Positions 1 to 6,802 of a DNA stretch of 64,000 nucleotides are shown here, piece by piece. The translations under genes were made by a program, and so were the position numbers. Under the pieces are notes generated by a model. The model was not told the origin of the DNA and did not search any database. It saw nothing but the letters and a program-made list of their open reading frames with translations. Location: positions 1-64,000 of the forward strand of contig NZ_CANNDO010000002.1 in NCBI RefSeq assembly GCF_947503385.1. The letters are read 5' to 3'. How positions within the stretch are numbered: position 1 is the stretch's first letter; the number at the start of each line of letters is the position of its first letter. The stretch is from an uncultured Tateyamaria sp. (lineage in GTDB: Bacteria > Pseudomonadota > Alphaproteobacteria > Rhodobacterales > Rhodobacteraceae).

Positions 1-242
1 AGCGTGTTGATGGTGACGCCGATGGCGGTGTTCTGCATGATGATGGCGGGCCGTTTGCCCCCCATCCAGGCACCGGCACACAGGCCCATGCCTTCATCTT
101 CCTTGTTGGAGGGGATGTGAAAAATCTCCTCCCGCGCGTCAATCTCGTCAATCACGCCAGCCAGCTGCTTGCACGGCACCGTCGTGACAAACGAAACGCC
201 GTTCGCCACAAGATCGTCGGTGATCTTCTTGTCTATGTTCAT
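1..242 (-). CDS. comD: Sulfopyruvate decarboxylase alpha subunit, N-terminal part (cut by window edge)
   Basis: The first 80 codons are present; the gene runs off the left edge. The translation starts MNIDKKITDDLVANGVSF and has the thiamine-diphosphate decarboxylase features VPCKQL, then EDEGMGLCAGAWMGGKRPA and MQN, which match the PYR-domain half of sulfopyruvate decarboxylase (ComD), the subunit pairing with ComE to turn sulfopyruvate into sulfoacetaldehyde. The related phosphonopyruvate decarboxylases share this fold, but the HpsN-like gene just upstream on the same strand favours sulfonate breakdown. The start at 242 has only a weak GGAAA ribosome site. The gap to hpsN is 97 bp, so one operon is likely. 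Confidence 0.75.
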   Translation of the reverse strand, partial: MNIDKKITDDLVANGVSFVTTVPCKQLAGVIDEIDAREEIFHIPSNKEDEGMGLCAGAWMGGKRPAIIMQNTAIGVTINT

Positions 243-339
243 GTGGTTATTTCCAATTCTTGGCCCGGCACTGGTGGTGCCGAGCGGAGTGTAATGCAGA
301 TATCGTCAAACCGCGGCGCAGCGGGATAACGCGCGCGGG

Positions 340-1647
340 TCAGCCATTGGCGGTCAGGTCGAATGTCTCGTCCGGGAAGTACTTGGCCAGCCGGACGTCA
401 GCGGCGCGGGCGTGCCCCTCCATTCCTTCGAGGCGCGAGATGCGCGCGGTCGCCTCGGCCACGGGTTTGGAGCCCTCGCGGGTGGCGCGCTGCCACGTCA
501 CGATTTTCATATATTTGTGCACAGATAGCCCGCCCGTATAACCCGCCGCGCCAGAGGTGGGCAGAACGTGGTTTGTCCCCGATGCCTTGTCACCGTAGGA
601 TACGGTCGTTTCCTCGCCCAGAAACAGCGAGCCGTAGCAGGTCAACCGATCAAGCCACCATTCCAGATCTTGCGCCTGCACCGTCAGGTGTTCGGGCGCG
701 TAATCGTCTGAACAGGCTGCCATTTCCTCGCGGTCGGAACAGACAATCACCTCGGCATAGTCGCGCCACGCAGCGGCCGCGTTTTCGCGGTTCACCTCCG
801 GAAGGTCGTCGATCAGGCCGGGCACGAGGTCCATCACCTTTTCCGCCAGCGGGCGGTTGTCCGTCACCAGCCAGACGGGTGAATTGTAGCCATGTTCGGC
901 CTGACTGACCAAATCTGTCGCCACGATATGCGCATCCGCCGTGGCATCCGCAAGAATGAGGCTGTCGGTCGGGCCTGCGATCATGTCGATACCGACACGG
1001 CCAAAAAGGATGCGCTTGGCTTCGGCCACGAACTGGTTACCGGGACCGACAAGGATGTTCGCCTTGGGCAGACCAAACAGGCCAAAGGTCATTGCCGCGA
1101 CGCCCTGTACCCCACCCATGGCCATGATCTTGTCCGCACCGCAGATATGCGCCGCATAGACAATCGCCGGGGCCACGCCCACGTCCGGACGTGGCGGCGA
1201 ACAGGCCGTAATATGGCGGCAACCGGCTACTTTGGCGGTTGTAACGGTCATGATGGCGCTGGCGATATGGCTGTACCGCCCACCGGGCACATAGCAGCCC
1301 GCCGCATCCACCGGGATTGCCTTTTGCCCTGCGATCAAACCCGGCACCACCTCGTATTCCACGTCCGCCACGGTCGATTTCTGTGCTTCGGCAAACCGAC
1401 GCACGTTGTCATGGGCGAACCGGATGTCGGCCTTGAGCTTTTCGGGGACCAAGGCGTAGGCCGCTTCGATCTCTTCTGCACTCAACAGGATACTGCCGTC
1501 GTATTTGTCGAACTTCGCCGCAAAATCGAGCGCTGCCTGATCGCCGCCTGCTTCGATATCGGCCAGAATTTGCGTCACCGTTTCGTGGACATCAGTGGCA
1601 CCTGTGGCCGCGGTCAGAGTTGCTTTTTTGAGGTATTCACGGGCCAT
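340..1647 (-). CDS. hpsN: Sulfopropanediol 3-dehydrogenase, histidinol-dehydrogenase family (HpsN-like)
   Basis: About 435 residues of the HisD superfamily, NAD-dependent. Visible family marks are DAAGCYVPGGRY, PPRPDVGVAPA, VGPGNQFVAEAKR, SQAEHGYNSP with the zinc-type His, and SGTNHVLP followed by GLSVHKYMKIVTWQ. HpsN oxidises (R)-2,3-dihydroxypropane-1-sulfonate to sulfolactate in two steps. A true HisD would normally lie near his genes and have AEHDP; here the neighbour is comD, so DHPS catabolism is the better reading. The start is taken at 1647 (MAREYLKK, preceded by GGAACC); an in-frame ATG at 1668 would add MNGTSTN but lacks a ribosome site. Uncertain point: other HisD-like dehydrogenases act on different substrates. 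Confidence 0.75.
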   Translation of the reverse strand: MAREYLKKATLTAATGATDVHETVTQILADIEAGGDQAALDFAAKFDKYDGSILLSAEEIEAAYALVPEKLKADIRFAHDNVRRFAEAQKSTVADVEYEVVPGLIAGQKAIPVDAAGCYVPGGRYSHIASAIMTVTTAKVAGCRHITACSPPRPDVGVAPAIVYAAHICGADKIMAMGGVQGVAAMTFGLFGLPKANILVGPGNQFVAEAKRILFGRVGIDMIAGPTDSLILADATADAHIVATDLVSQAEHGYNSPVWLVTDNRPLAEKVMDLVPGLIDDLPEVNRENAAAAWRDYAEVIVCSDREEMAACSDDYAPEHLTVQAQDLEWWLDRLTCYGSLFLGEETTVSYGDKASGTNHVLPTSGAAGYTGGLSVHKYMKIVTWQRATREGSKPVAEATARISRLEGMEGHARAADVRLAKYFPDETFDLTANG

Positions 1648-1668
1648 ATTTGTACTGGTTCCATTCAA

Positions 1669-1851
1669 AAGCGTAAAATCAAGGCGCGGTGTGCGACCGC
1701 AGGTGATACGCTAATTGCGCAACAGGGACGGAACAAGCGCGTCTCGCCGGGCAATGGATCGCTTCGGAAACAACAAGCCGTATATTTGATAAATGCAATA
1801 CTGCGCAGCGGGTTCTCATCCCGCGAACAGACGTTTTGCGAAAAGAGGAAG
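1669..1851. other. hpsN upstream region
   Basis: There is no convincing gene here. The stretch should hold the leftward promoter of hpsN-comD. It contains a short palindrome ATTT-GAT-AAAT near 1788-1798 inside a longer GTAT...ATAC frame, which could be an operator, but nothing proves it. Its right edge is the 14-bp repeat that bounds the integrated element, so this DNA originally lay directly downstream of the tRNA-Ser gene. Confidence 0.4.
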
Positions 1852-1865
1852 TGGCGGACAGGAAG
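1852..1865. repeat. attL-type 14-bp direct repeat
   Basis: TGGCGGACAGGAAG, identical to 11907-11920. Read on the minus strand it is the last 14 nt of tRNA-Ser including CCA. The flanking bases differ on both sides, so the shared core is exactly 14 bp. It marks the host side of the island on the integrase-proximal end. Confidence 0.85.
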
Positions 1866-2005
1866 TACAAGTTTTTTTGATTTCACTCTTTTTCAGAGCC
1901 GTTCAATTTCGCTCTCTGTAACAAAAATTTTGTTGCAAAAACGGTAAGTTGCCGCCTTTTTCCCTTTCTATAGCGTTTCACAGTCGCTCAAGCTGTTTTT
2001 AAGCG

Positions 2006-2028
2006 AAAGCGTACCGAAAACGTACTGA
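2006..2028. promoter_or_regulatory. Candidate integrase arm-type sites, left end
   Basis: Two tandem near-copies, AAAGCGTACCGA and AAAACGTACTGA, lie 25 bp upstream of the integrase start. The same AAGCGTACC motif occurs twice at the other end of the island (11832-11853). Paired short repeats near both att cores are typical of integrase arm sites, and their position also allows autoregulation of int. This is inferred from sequence only. Confidence 0.5.
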
Positions 2029-2052
2029 ACTGAGGGGAAGGACTCGAACAAA

Positions 2053-3249
2053 GTGGCAAAGGTTTTGACAGCATTGCAGGTAAAGAACCTGCCAAAGGGA
2101 CAGCACACCATTGACCGTGGGCTACGGATGACGGCCAACGGCGATGGCACAGGCAAATGGCTGGCGCGCTATAAGTGGGGCGGTAAGGACAAGAGCATGG
2201 CACTGGGCGACTACCCGTACGTGTCGCTTGCCGATGCACGGGAGGCGCTGGCGGATGTTCGCGCCAAGGTGCGGCGTGGGATCGACCCGCGCAGCGAGAT
2301 TGAACAGGTGAAGGTTGCGGCCAAAGTTGCGGCGACCACGTTCAAGGAAGTGGCCGAACTGGCCGTGGCCGACTTCAAACCGACATGGAAGTGCGGCGGT
2401 GCAAAAAACGGGTTCATTCCAAAACTGCACGCCTACGTGTATCCAGCTATCGGCCACCTCGCCCTATCGGACATCAACGGCAAAGTGTTGGCCGACATGG
2501 TGCGGCACATGTGGCACGGCAAGCATCCAACAGCGCACAAGTGCCTCTTGCATACTGGCAAGATTTTGGATTGGGCAGATGCTGCGGAATACGACTGCGA
2601 TCCTTTAGCCGTCCGCCGCGCTCGCAAGCTACTCGGTAAAACGCGCCACACATCTACGCCTCAAAAGGCGCTGCATTGGACAGATGTGCCGGGGCATTAC
2701 CAGTCGTTGACGCATCTGACCATGCAGGGCCTTGCCGAAGCGTTTTATTTGCTGAACGCGCCGCGCGCTGGTGACGTTGTGACCGCCACATGGGACCAGA
2801 TAAGCAAGTGTGGGACGTTGTGGATCATCCCCGACACCAAGAACGGGCGGGAACACGTCGCACCGCTGAGTACGCAGGCGCAGGCGCTTTTGACCAAGGC
2901 CGACGCAATCTACAACGACCGCACGGGCTACATCTTTAAGAACCCGCACGCATGGAAAACCGGGCACGTCAGCTACAACAACTGGACGCAGTGGTATCGC
3001 CGAAACAACATCCAAGCGACGTCGCACGGTGCGCGGGGATCGTTCAAGACATGGGCGTCCGTGAACAAGGTCGAAGAAAACCAGATTATCGAGGAGTGCC
3101 TCATGCACGCCGTGCGACCGGCTCAAGAGCAAGTTTACTTGCGCGACCCTTTGACCGCGCGGCGACGCGTTATCATGCAAATGTGGGCCGATCTGCTAAG
3201 CGGTGACGCGTCGTCAAACGTTGTCCCGTTCGAACCCGTCGCCGTGTGA
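2053..3249 (+). CDS. int: Tyrosine recombinase, P4-type island integrase
   Basis: 398 residues starting at GTG, with GGGGAAGGA 11 bp upstream. The N-terminal part (about 1-80) is the arm-binding DUF4102 domain (RYKWGGKDKSMALGDYP, SLADAREA), followed by a SAM-like core-binding domain (about 95-190) and the catalytic domain. Candidate active-site residues are R238 (PRAGD), K263 (DTKNGREH), H325 and R328 (SHGARGSF), H352 (MHAVR) and the nucleophile Y362 (QVYLRDP). It should insert and excise the island at the tRNA-Ser 3' end. It sits at the end opposite the intact tRNA and is transcribed inward. The length is normal for the family. Confidence 0.92.
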   Translation: MAKVLTALQVKNLPKGQHTIDRGLRMTANGDGTGKWLARYKWGGKDKSMALGDYPYVSLADAREALADVRAKVRRGIDPRSEIEQVKVAAKVAATTFKEVAELAVADFKPTWKCGGAKNGFIPKLHAYVYPAIGHLALSDINGKVLADMVRHMWHGKHPTAHKCLLHTGKILDWADAAEYDCDPLAVRRARKLLGKTRHTSTPQKALHWTDVPGHYQSLTHLTMQGLAEAFYLLNAPRAGDVVTATWDQISKCGTLWIIPDTKNGREHVAPLSTQAQALLTKADAIYNDRTGYIFKNPHAWKTGHVSYNNWTQWYRRNNIQATSHGARGSFKTWASVNKVEENQIIEECLMHAVRPAQEQVYLRDPLTARRRVIMQMWADLLSGDASSNVVPFEPVAV

Positions 3250-3257
3250 TTCACTAG

Positions 3258-3282
3258 CGCGCCCCGCAAATTGTGGGGCGCG
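3258..3282. terminator. Hairpin after integrase
   Basis: A GC-rich stem (CGCCCCGC pairing with GTGGGGCG, 5-nt loop AAATT) begins 9 bp after the int stop codon. There is no T-run, so it may be a weak or factor-dependent terminator or an RNA-stabilising hairpin. Confidence 0.45.
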
Positions 3283-3432
3283 GTTGCACTTGGTGGTGTC
3301 AACAAAGGCCACCAAAACTCTGACTTTCCACAAAAATAATTTTGCCACCTTTATACCCGTTCGTTGTGCCTTGCGATGATCTGCCGTGTTCCTGTTTGCT
3401 TTGTGACGAAGCGAAAACAAACAAGGTGAAAC

Positions 3433-3642
3433 ATGACGCAAGTACCGCCAACCAACCCGCGCGAACCCGGAGACGTCCTTTGGAACCGGGGCGACACCCG
3501 CCAAGTGAATCCGGTTTCAAACGCGACGCACTGGCGGCATGTCAAACAAGGCATCCTGCCCGCGCCGACTGTCATTAACGGGCGAAATTATTGGTGGCGA
3601 TCTGAGTACATGGCAGCGTTGCGCAGTCAGGCCACCCAATGA
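3433..3642 (+). CDS. AlpA/excisionase-like small DNA-binding protein
   Basis: 69 residues. The segment HWRHVKQGILPAPTVINGR followed by NYWWRSEYMAAL (about 33-63) is the MerR-like winged-helix pattern of AlpA and excisionase proteins (xxGxLPxPxxx-GRxxxWxxSE). AAGGTG lies 6 bp before the ATG. In P4-like satellites and PICIs such a protein acts as excisionase or as activator of the island. Here it follows int and is closed by a strong terminator, so it forms its own transcript and may control both excision and the downstream genes. The fold call is good; the exact role is inferred. Confidence 0.65.
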   Translation: MTQVPPTNPREPGDVLWNRGDTRQVNPVSNATHWRHVKQGILPAPTVINGRNYWWRSEYMAALRSQATQ

Positions 3643-3680
3643 AAAACCCCTGCCGCTGGGTGAAGCGGCAGGGGTTTCTT
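3643..3680 (+). terminator. Strong intrinsic terminator after the AlpA-like gene
   Basis: A 13-bp perfect stem (AAACCCCTGCCGC pairing with GCGGCAGGGGTTT, 8-nt loop) ends in TTTCTT on the plus strand and has A-rich sequence on the other side, so it may work in both directions. It insulates the int/AlpA part from the replication and head genes. Confidence 0.85.
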
Positions 3681-3719
3681 ATGAGAGCGCGGGCGCTGCA
3701 GACGACCGCTTGCGCAAGC

Positions 3720-3746
3720 ACAACATACCGTTTCGCTCGGTGTTGT
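3720..3746. promoter_or_regulatory. Inverted repeat upstream of rep-like gene
   Basis: ACAACA and CCG arms pair with CGG and TGTTGT around a 7-bp centre (a 2-bp TA bulge sits in the left arm). It lies 20 bp before the ATG of the replication-initiator-like gene, the place for an operator or a replication iteron-like site. No family is recognised. Confidence 0.45.
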
Positions 3747-3765
3747 CAAAACTGAGAGTACCCAA

Positions 3766-4728
3766 ATGAAAAAACGACAAATCAAAGGTCACTTTGGGCG
3801 TGTTGGGTTGAGCGTTTTACGAGATCCGCGCATCAAGCTAAGGCATCTCAAATTGCTACTATACGTGTCCGCTCAGGCCGATGATTTTGACGGATACAAG
3901 CGCGAGACGATTGCGAATGAAGCTGGCTTGGGGAGTCCTTCGCGGGTGTCCGAGGCGCTCGGCGAATTGCAGGACATGGGGTACGTTTCATCTGCCATTC
4001 GCACATACAAAAGCGGCTGGCGTCGTGGTCTTTCGATCCGATTAACGGATGCATTCTTTGATGATGACAGACCTACCCCAAACGCGGACGTCAGAGGTCC
4101 AGATTTAGGGGAGGTCAAGAGGTCCGCAAATGGGGTAGGTCATGACGTCCGCAAATTGGGTAGGTCAATAAAGGATACTACAAAATACAATCATCATAAT
4201 ACAGGCGCGCAAGCGCGCGAGGATGATGATTTTGCAGAATTGGAAGAGTCCGACCTGCAACCGTCTCACCCAGACTGGTCACCCCCGAACTCATGGCAAG
4301 CATTCGCTCATGGCGAAGGTCTGACGTCAGAGCGCGTGTCGGAATTGACGGTGCGTTTTGTTGAGTGGGCAGGACGTGCCAAACGGCCAGAACAAAATTG
4401 GCGCAAGACGTGGGCGAGCTTTGTGCAGCGTGAAGCTGGCGATCTGACGGACCAAGATCGACTAGACGCGCAAAGCCAATTAGCCCCCATCCTGTCGCCG
4501 TGCGCTTGTTTCTATCGGTACAAGGGCGAGTCGTACTGGACTGGCAGCTATTTTGAGTATGCCGAAAGCAACGGGCTTGCTGACGACCGAATTGCACTTG
4601 AACAGGAAAAACGCACGGCGTGGTTACTTGAACGGTTCCCCGATCTCGATCTACGTCCGCCGATCAACATGGATGATGCACAGGGCCGCATATATGCGCA
4701 CTACATCGCGCAAGCACGTACCACATGA
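3766..4728 (+). CDS. Replication-initiator-like protein with N-terminal winged helix
   Basis: 320 residues. The N-terminal region (about 8-90: FGRVGLSVLRDPRIKLRHLKLLLYVS, then ANEAGLGSPSRVSEALGELQDMGYV) is a winged-helix DNA-binding domain like those of phage and plasmid replication proteins. The middle (about 100-170) is polar and low in structure; the C-terminal half (SWQAFAHGEGLTSERVSELTVRFVEW, then NWRKTWASFV) resembles the tail of phage O-type or RepA-like initiators. The position after the regulator is the usual place for a satellite rep gene. The stop overlaps a following ATGA. No helicase or primase motif is seen, so a DNA-binding initiator is inferred, not proven. Confidence 0.55.
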   Translation: MKKRQIKGHFGRVGLSVLRDPRIKLRHLKLLLYVSAQADDFDGYKRETIANEAGLGSPSRVSEALGELQDMGYVSSAIRTYKSGWRRGLSIRLTDAFFDDDRPTPNADVRGPDLGEVKRSANGVGHDVRKLGRSIKDTTKYNHHNTGAQAREDDDFAELEESDLQPSHPDWSPPNSWQAFAHGEGLTSERVSELTVRFVEWAGRAKRPEQNWRKTWASFVQREAGDLTDQDRLDAQSQLAPILSPCACFYRYKGESYWTGSYFEYAESNGLADDRIALEQEKRTAWLLERFPDLDLRPPINMDDAQGRIYAHYIAQARTT

Positions 4729-5163
4729 CCGCCGCCGATCTAGACCGCCAAGCGGCGTGTCTGGATCGTGGCGGCGCAGACGGCATGTCAGCGGCGTCTG
4801 GCGGACGAATATGACAGCGCGAAGGAAGATGGGCGCATGGCAAAGGGGCGCCCCAAAAGTCCCCAAGGTCCGGGGACTTTTCAAGGCACCACGTCCAGCG
4901 CCGGATTGTCCAGCCAACGCCTGTCAGAAGCGCGCAAGGTCCGGGATGCGGAAGAAGCGCCAAATATTGTTACGTCAACGCCATGAACGCAACAAAAGAC
5001 GCCAGATGGCGCGCTTTCTGACCTTGCCCGCCTTTGGTGCGTCTCGGAACGTCTGATCCAGCGCGCCAGTCGGCCCGTCACTGCAAGTGTCAACAAAACC
5101 AGCAACGGGCCACCCCGATCCGTCCAACCACGAATCGAGGCGATCCAAACTGTATCACTTTGA
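4725..5163 (+). pseudogene. Degraded ParB-like/HTH phage gene with frameshift and in-frame stop
   Basis: ATG at 4725 overlaps the previous stop but gives only 29 codons (MTAADLDRQ...). In another frame, from about 4768, the translation QRRLADEYDSAKEDG, then SSQRLSEARKVRDAEE, matches a domain common in ParB-like or replication-regulator phage proteins. That frame ends at a TGA (4984-4986) yet continues open with DGALSDLARLWCVSERLIQ, a clear helix-turn-helix pattern, to 5163. The simplest reading is one gene broken by a frameshift near 4760-4800 and a nonsense codon. Separate expression of a 49-residue piece from ATG 4837 is possible. Neither end has a good ribosome site. Confidence 0.45.
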
Positions 5164-5166
5164 TAC
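5152..5166. promoter_or_regulatory. Perfect palindrome GTATCA-CTT-TGATAC
   Basis: A 15-bp operator-like palindrome just before the next small gene. Its half-site TTTGATACCA recurs at 6128-6137 and, as TTTGATAGCA, at 6090-6099 in the divergent promoter region, suggesting one regulator for several island promoters. Confidence 0.45.
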
Positions 5167-5182
5167 CAAACGCCAAATTGAG

Positions 5183-5605
5183 ATGACCGATTCACACCAT
5201 TGCGCCCCCGGTGTATGTTTATGCGACATCAGGCGGGGGCCGAAAATGACCAGACGCGCGCTGCAACAGGGGCCACAAGCCCGCAAAGACGATCCGGCTA
5301 CCCAACCAACACTGCGCGACCTACTGGCCATGAGAGGCGCGCTTTTGTGGACCTGCAAAAGGGCGGCACCATCGCCCGCGATCGAGGTGACCATTGCCGA
5401 CGCGTTGGGACGAAAATGGACCTGCCACTGGGATGGTCAAACACATACGTGGCTAAGCTGTTCGACACGTCCATGTCAGCAAGCAACGCGTCGTGTTTTG
5501 GATGGTCTGTTTTTGCGGTGGCCGCGTGATCGTCTGGACAATGACGATTGGCGGGGAATCGGGCAACCGCTGATGTATCGCGGGCAATGGCAGTCGGGCG
5601 ACTGA
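5183..5605 (+). CDS. Hypothetical island protein, Cys-containing
   Basis: 140 residues from the ATG at 5183 (MTDSHHCAPGVCLCD); the frame is open further upstream to 5087. It has several cysteines (CAPGVCLCD, WTCKR, WTCHW, LSCSTRPC), which may bind a metal, and a C-terminal part rich in Trp, Arg and Asp. I do not recognise a family. Another frame (5200-5529) is also open, and the start lacks a clear ribosome site. It lies downstream of the palindrome at 5152 and before a hairpin at 5644, which supports a short transcription unit. Confidence 0.4.
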   Translation: MTDSHHCAPGVCLCDIRRGPKMTRRALQQGPQARKDDPATQPTLRDLLAMRGALLWTCKRAAPSPAIEVTIADALGRKWTCHWDGQTHTWLSCSTRPCQQATRRVLDGLFLRWPRDRLDNDDWRGIGQPLMYRGQWQSGD

Positions 5606-5643
5606 TCCGAATCGCATGGGGGTGCGCGGCGATCTAAATGAAC

Positions 5644-5671
5644 GGCCCCGACAAGCGTCATTGCCGGGGCC
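5644..5671. terminator. Hairpin between two convergent small island genes
   Basis: GGCCCCG pairs with CGGGGCC around a 14-nt loop. It lies 38 bp after the rightward gene ending at 5605 and 135 bp beyond the leftward gene ending at 5806. There is no strong T-run on either strand. I see no coding signal in the rest of 5606-5805. Confidence 0.4.
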
Positions 5672-5805
5672 TGATCTACCCGCGCGAAAGGATAGCGCGC
5701 TGATCTTGTCGGTGTTCTGAGGCGACGTCTCCGACTATCTCCCCCACTGTTTCGGCAACCGGCTTTCGCCACCGAAGCCCAAGGACCGCGTGGGCCGGTC
5801 CCTGA

Positions 5806-6078
5806 TTACAAAAACTTGCGGTAGTGCCCGTGCACGTTGACGTCCGGATCGTCGTTACGAACGTAGAGCGTGAACCCCACCGGAATCTCATCGTGCGTCA
5901 CCCGGTCCCGTTGTTGCAGGATGTGATAGGCCGCGTGGTCATCCGCAGGCAAAGCGTCGGCAATGGCAACGCGCAAATGCCCATATGCGTGGTCATTGGC
6001 CAAGGTCAGAGTGGTCGCACCGCCACCTAGTGGCATGTAACTGCCCGATGCTGTAAATTTGACGATCTCATCAGCCAT
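5806..6078 (-). CDS. Hypothetical island protein, only leftward gene in the element
   Basis: 90 residues: MADEIVKFTASGSYMPLGGG, a hydrophobic-polar middle with LRVAIADALPADDHAAYHIL, and a C-terminal beta-like part ending HGHYRKFL. AAGAGAG lies about 7 bp before the ATG, a good ribosome site. It is transcribed away from the head operon across a 91-bp divergent promoter region. No family is recognised. Position and small size suit a satellite accessory, for example one that redirects packaging or regulates the helper, but that is speculation. Confidence 0.55.
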   Translation of the reverse strand: MADEIVKFTASGSYMPLGGGATTLTLANDHAYGHLRVAIADALPADDHAAYHILQQRDRVTHDEIPVGFTLYVRNDDPDVNVHGHYRKFL

Positions 6079-6169
6079 TTTGCACTCTCTTTGATAGCAA
6101 TATTAATGGGTTACGCGTTTACACTCATTTGATACCATATGTGTCAATTCTTTTACACGGTTTTGGCGC
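6079..6169. promoter_or_regulatory. Divergent control region of the head operon
   Basis: This AT-richer 91-bp stretch separates the leftward 90-residue gene from the rightward head operon. It holds TTTGATAGCA (6090) and TTTGATACCA (6128), plus two copies of TTTACAC about 30 bp apart. These repeats look like binding sites for an island or helper regulator. No clean -35/-10 pair could be assigned. Confidence 0.45.
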
Positions 6170-6700
6170 ATGCATATCATCAGAGGCGACATCAAGGCGG
6201 CGGTATCGCTGGACGACATCAAGGCTGTCGGGCGCGTTGAGCATGATGAGGACGACACCATGTTGGCCCTATTGGCGGCGTCTGTGACGTCTGAGTATTG
6301 CCAGCGCCTCAACATTGCGCTGCTGCCTGAGACCATCACTGTGACGTTCGACACGTGGCTGTGCAATGTGCCTTTGCGCCTGCCCATTGGCCCGCTGTCA
6401 GAGGCTAACGCAGCGACACTGACGGCAAGCCAGACGATTGAGACGATGCAGGCAATAGCGCCGATTGACCTGACAACGCGTCATGGCGAGCGCCCCACGC
6501 TGACTGTGAACGCGTTGCCACAAGGCCCGCTGGTGGTCACCTACACCGCAGGCTTGCCCGCTGCACCGCAACACGTGCGCGCCGCGCTGGCCATGCAGGT
6601 GATGCATCAAGTGGACGCTCAGGACGTCGAGACACAGTCACGCCGCTATTCGCCTGCCTTTGCCGCTGCACTCAACACACGCAAACGCGTGTCAATTTAG
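6170..6700 (+). CDS. Phage gp6-like head-tail connector protein
   Basis: 176 residues. The N-terminal pattern (AAVSLDDIKAVGRVEHDEDDTMLALLAASVTSE as two short runs, about 10-45) and the late helix VRAALAMQVMHQVD (about 137-150) match the HK97 gp6-like family of head-tail connectors ('phage_connect_1/DNA packaging' proteins). These form the ring below the portal to which a tail can dock. It is the first gene of the head operon, placed before the terminase rather than after the capsid as in most tailed phages. In a cf-PICI it would be the interface to helper tails. Confidence 0.65.
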   Translation: MHIIRGDIKAAVSLDDIKAVGRVEHDEDDTMLALLAASVTSEYCQRLNIALLPETITVTFDTWLCNVPLRLPIGPLSEANAATLTASQTIETMQAIAPIDLTTRHGERPTLTVNALPQGPLVVTYTAGLPAAPQHVRAALAMQVMHQVDAQDVETQSRRYSPAFAAALNTRKRVSI

Positions 6701-6712
6701 GGCGGTTTTCCA

Positions 6713-6802
6713 ATGTCTTACCCCTCACATGGTCCCAATGCCCGCTCTCTCTCGCGGACCCCCTGCCGCCTGGCCAACTTACGCGCTCGCAATAGCCGGT
6801 GA
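6713..6802 (+). CDS. Small basic ORF coupled to terminase
   Basis: 29 residues, rich in Arg, Ser and Pro (MSYPSHGPNARSLSRTPCRL...). AGGGCGG lies about 9 bp before the ATG, and the TGA stop overlaps the GTG start of terL, so at the least it can act as a leader that delivers ribosomes to terL. It is too short to be a normal small terminase. No family is recognised. Confidence 0.35.
   Translation: MSYPSHGPNARSLSRTPCRLANLRARNSR

Noticed and set aside
3643-3680. Riboswitch candidate
   Set aside because: The structure is a simple perfect stem with a T-rich end directly after a stop codon, so a terminator explains it.
4984-4986. In-frame TGA read as selenocysteine
   Set aside because: No selenocysteine-type hairpin is visible after the TGA and the gene also has a frameshift; decay is simpler.
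5200-5529. Alternative frame over the Cys-containing island gene
   Set aside because: Composition less protein-like; the frame at 5183-5605 has a longer run and is better placed between palindrome and hairpin, though doubt remains.
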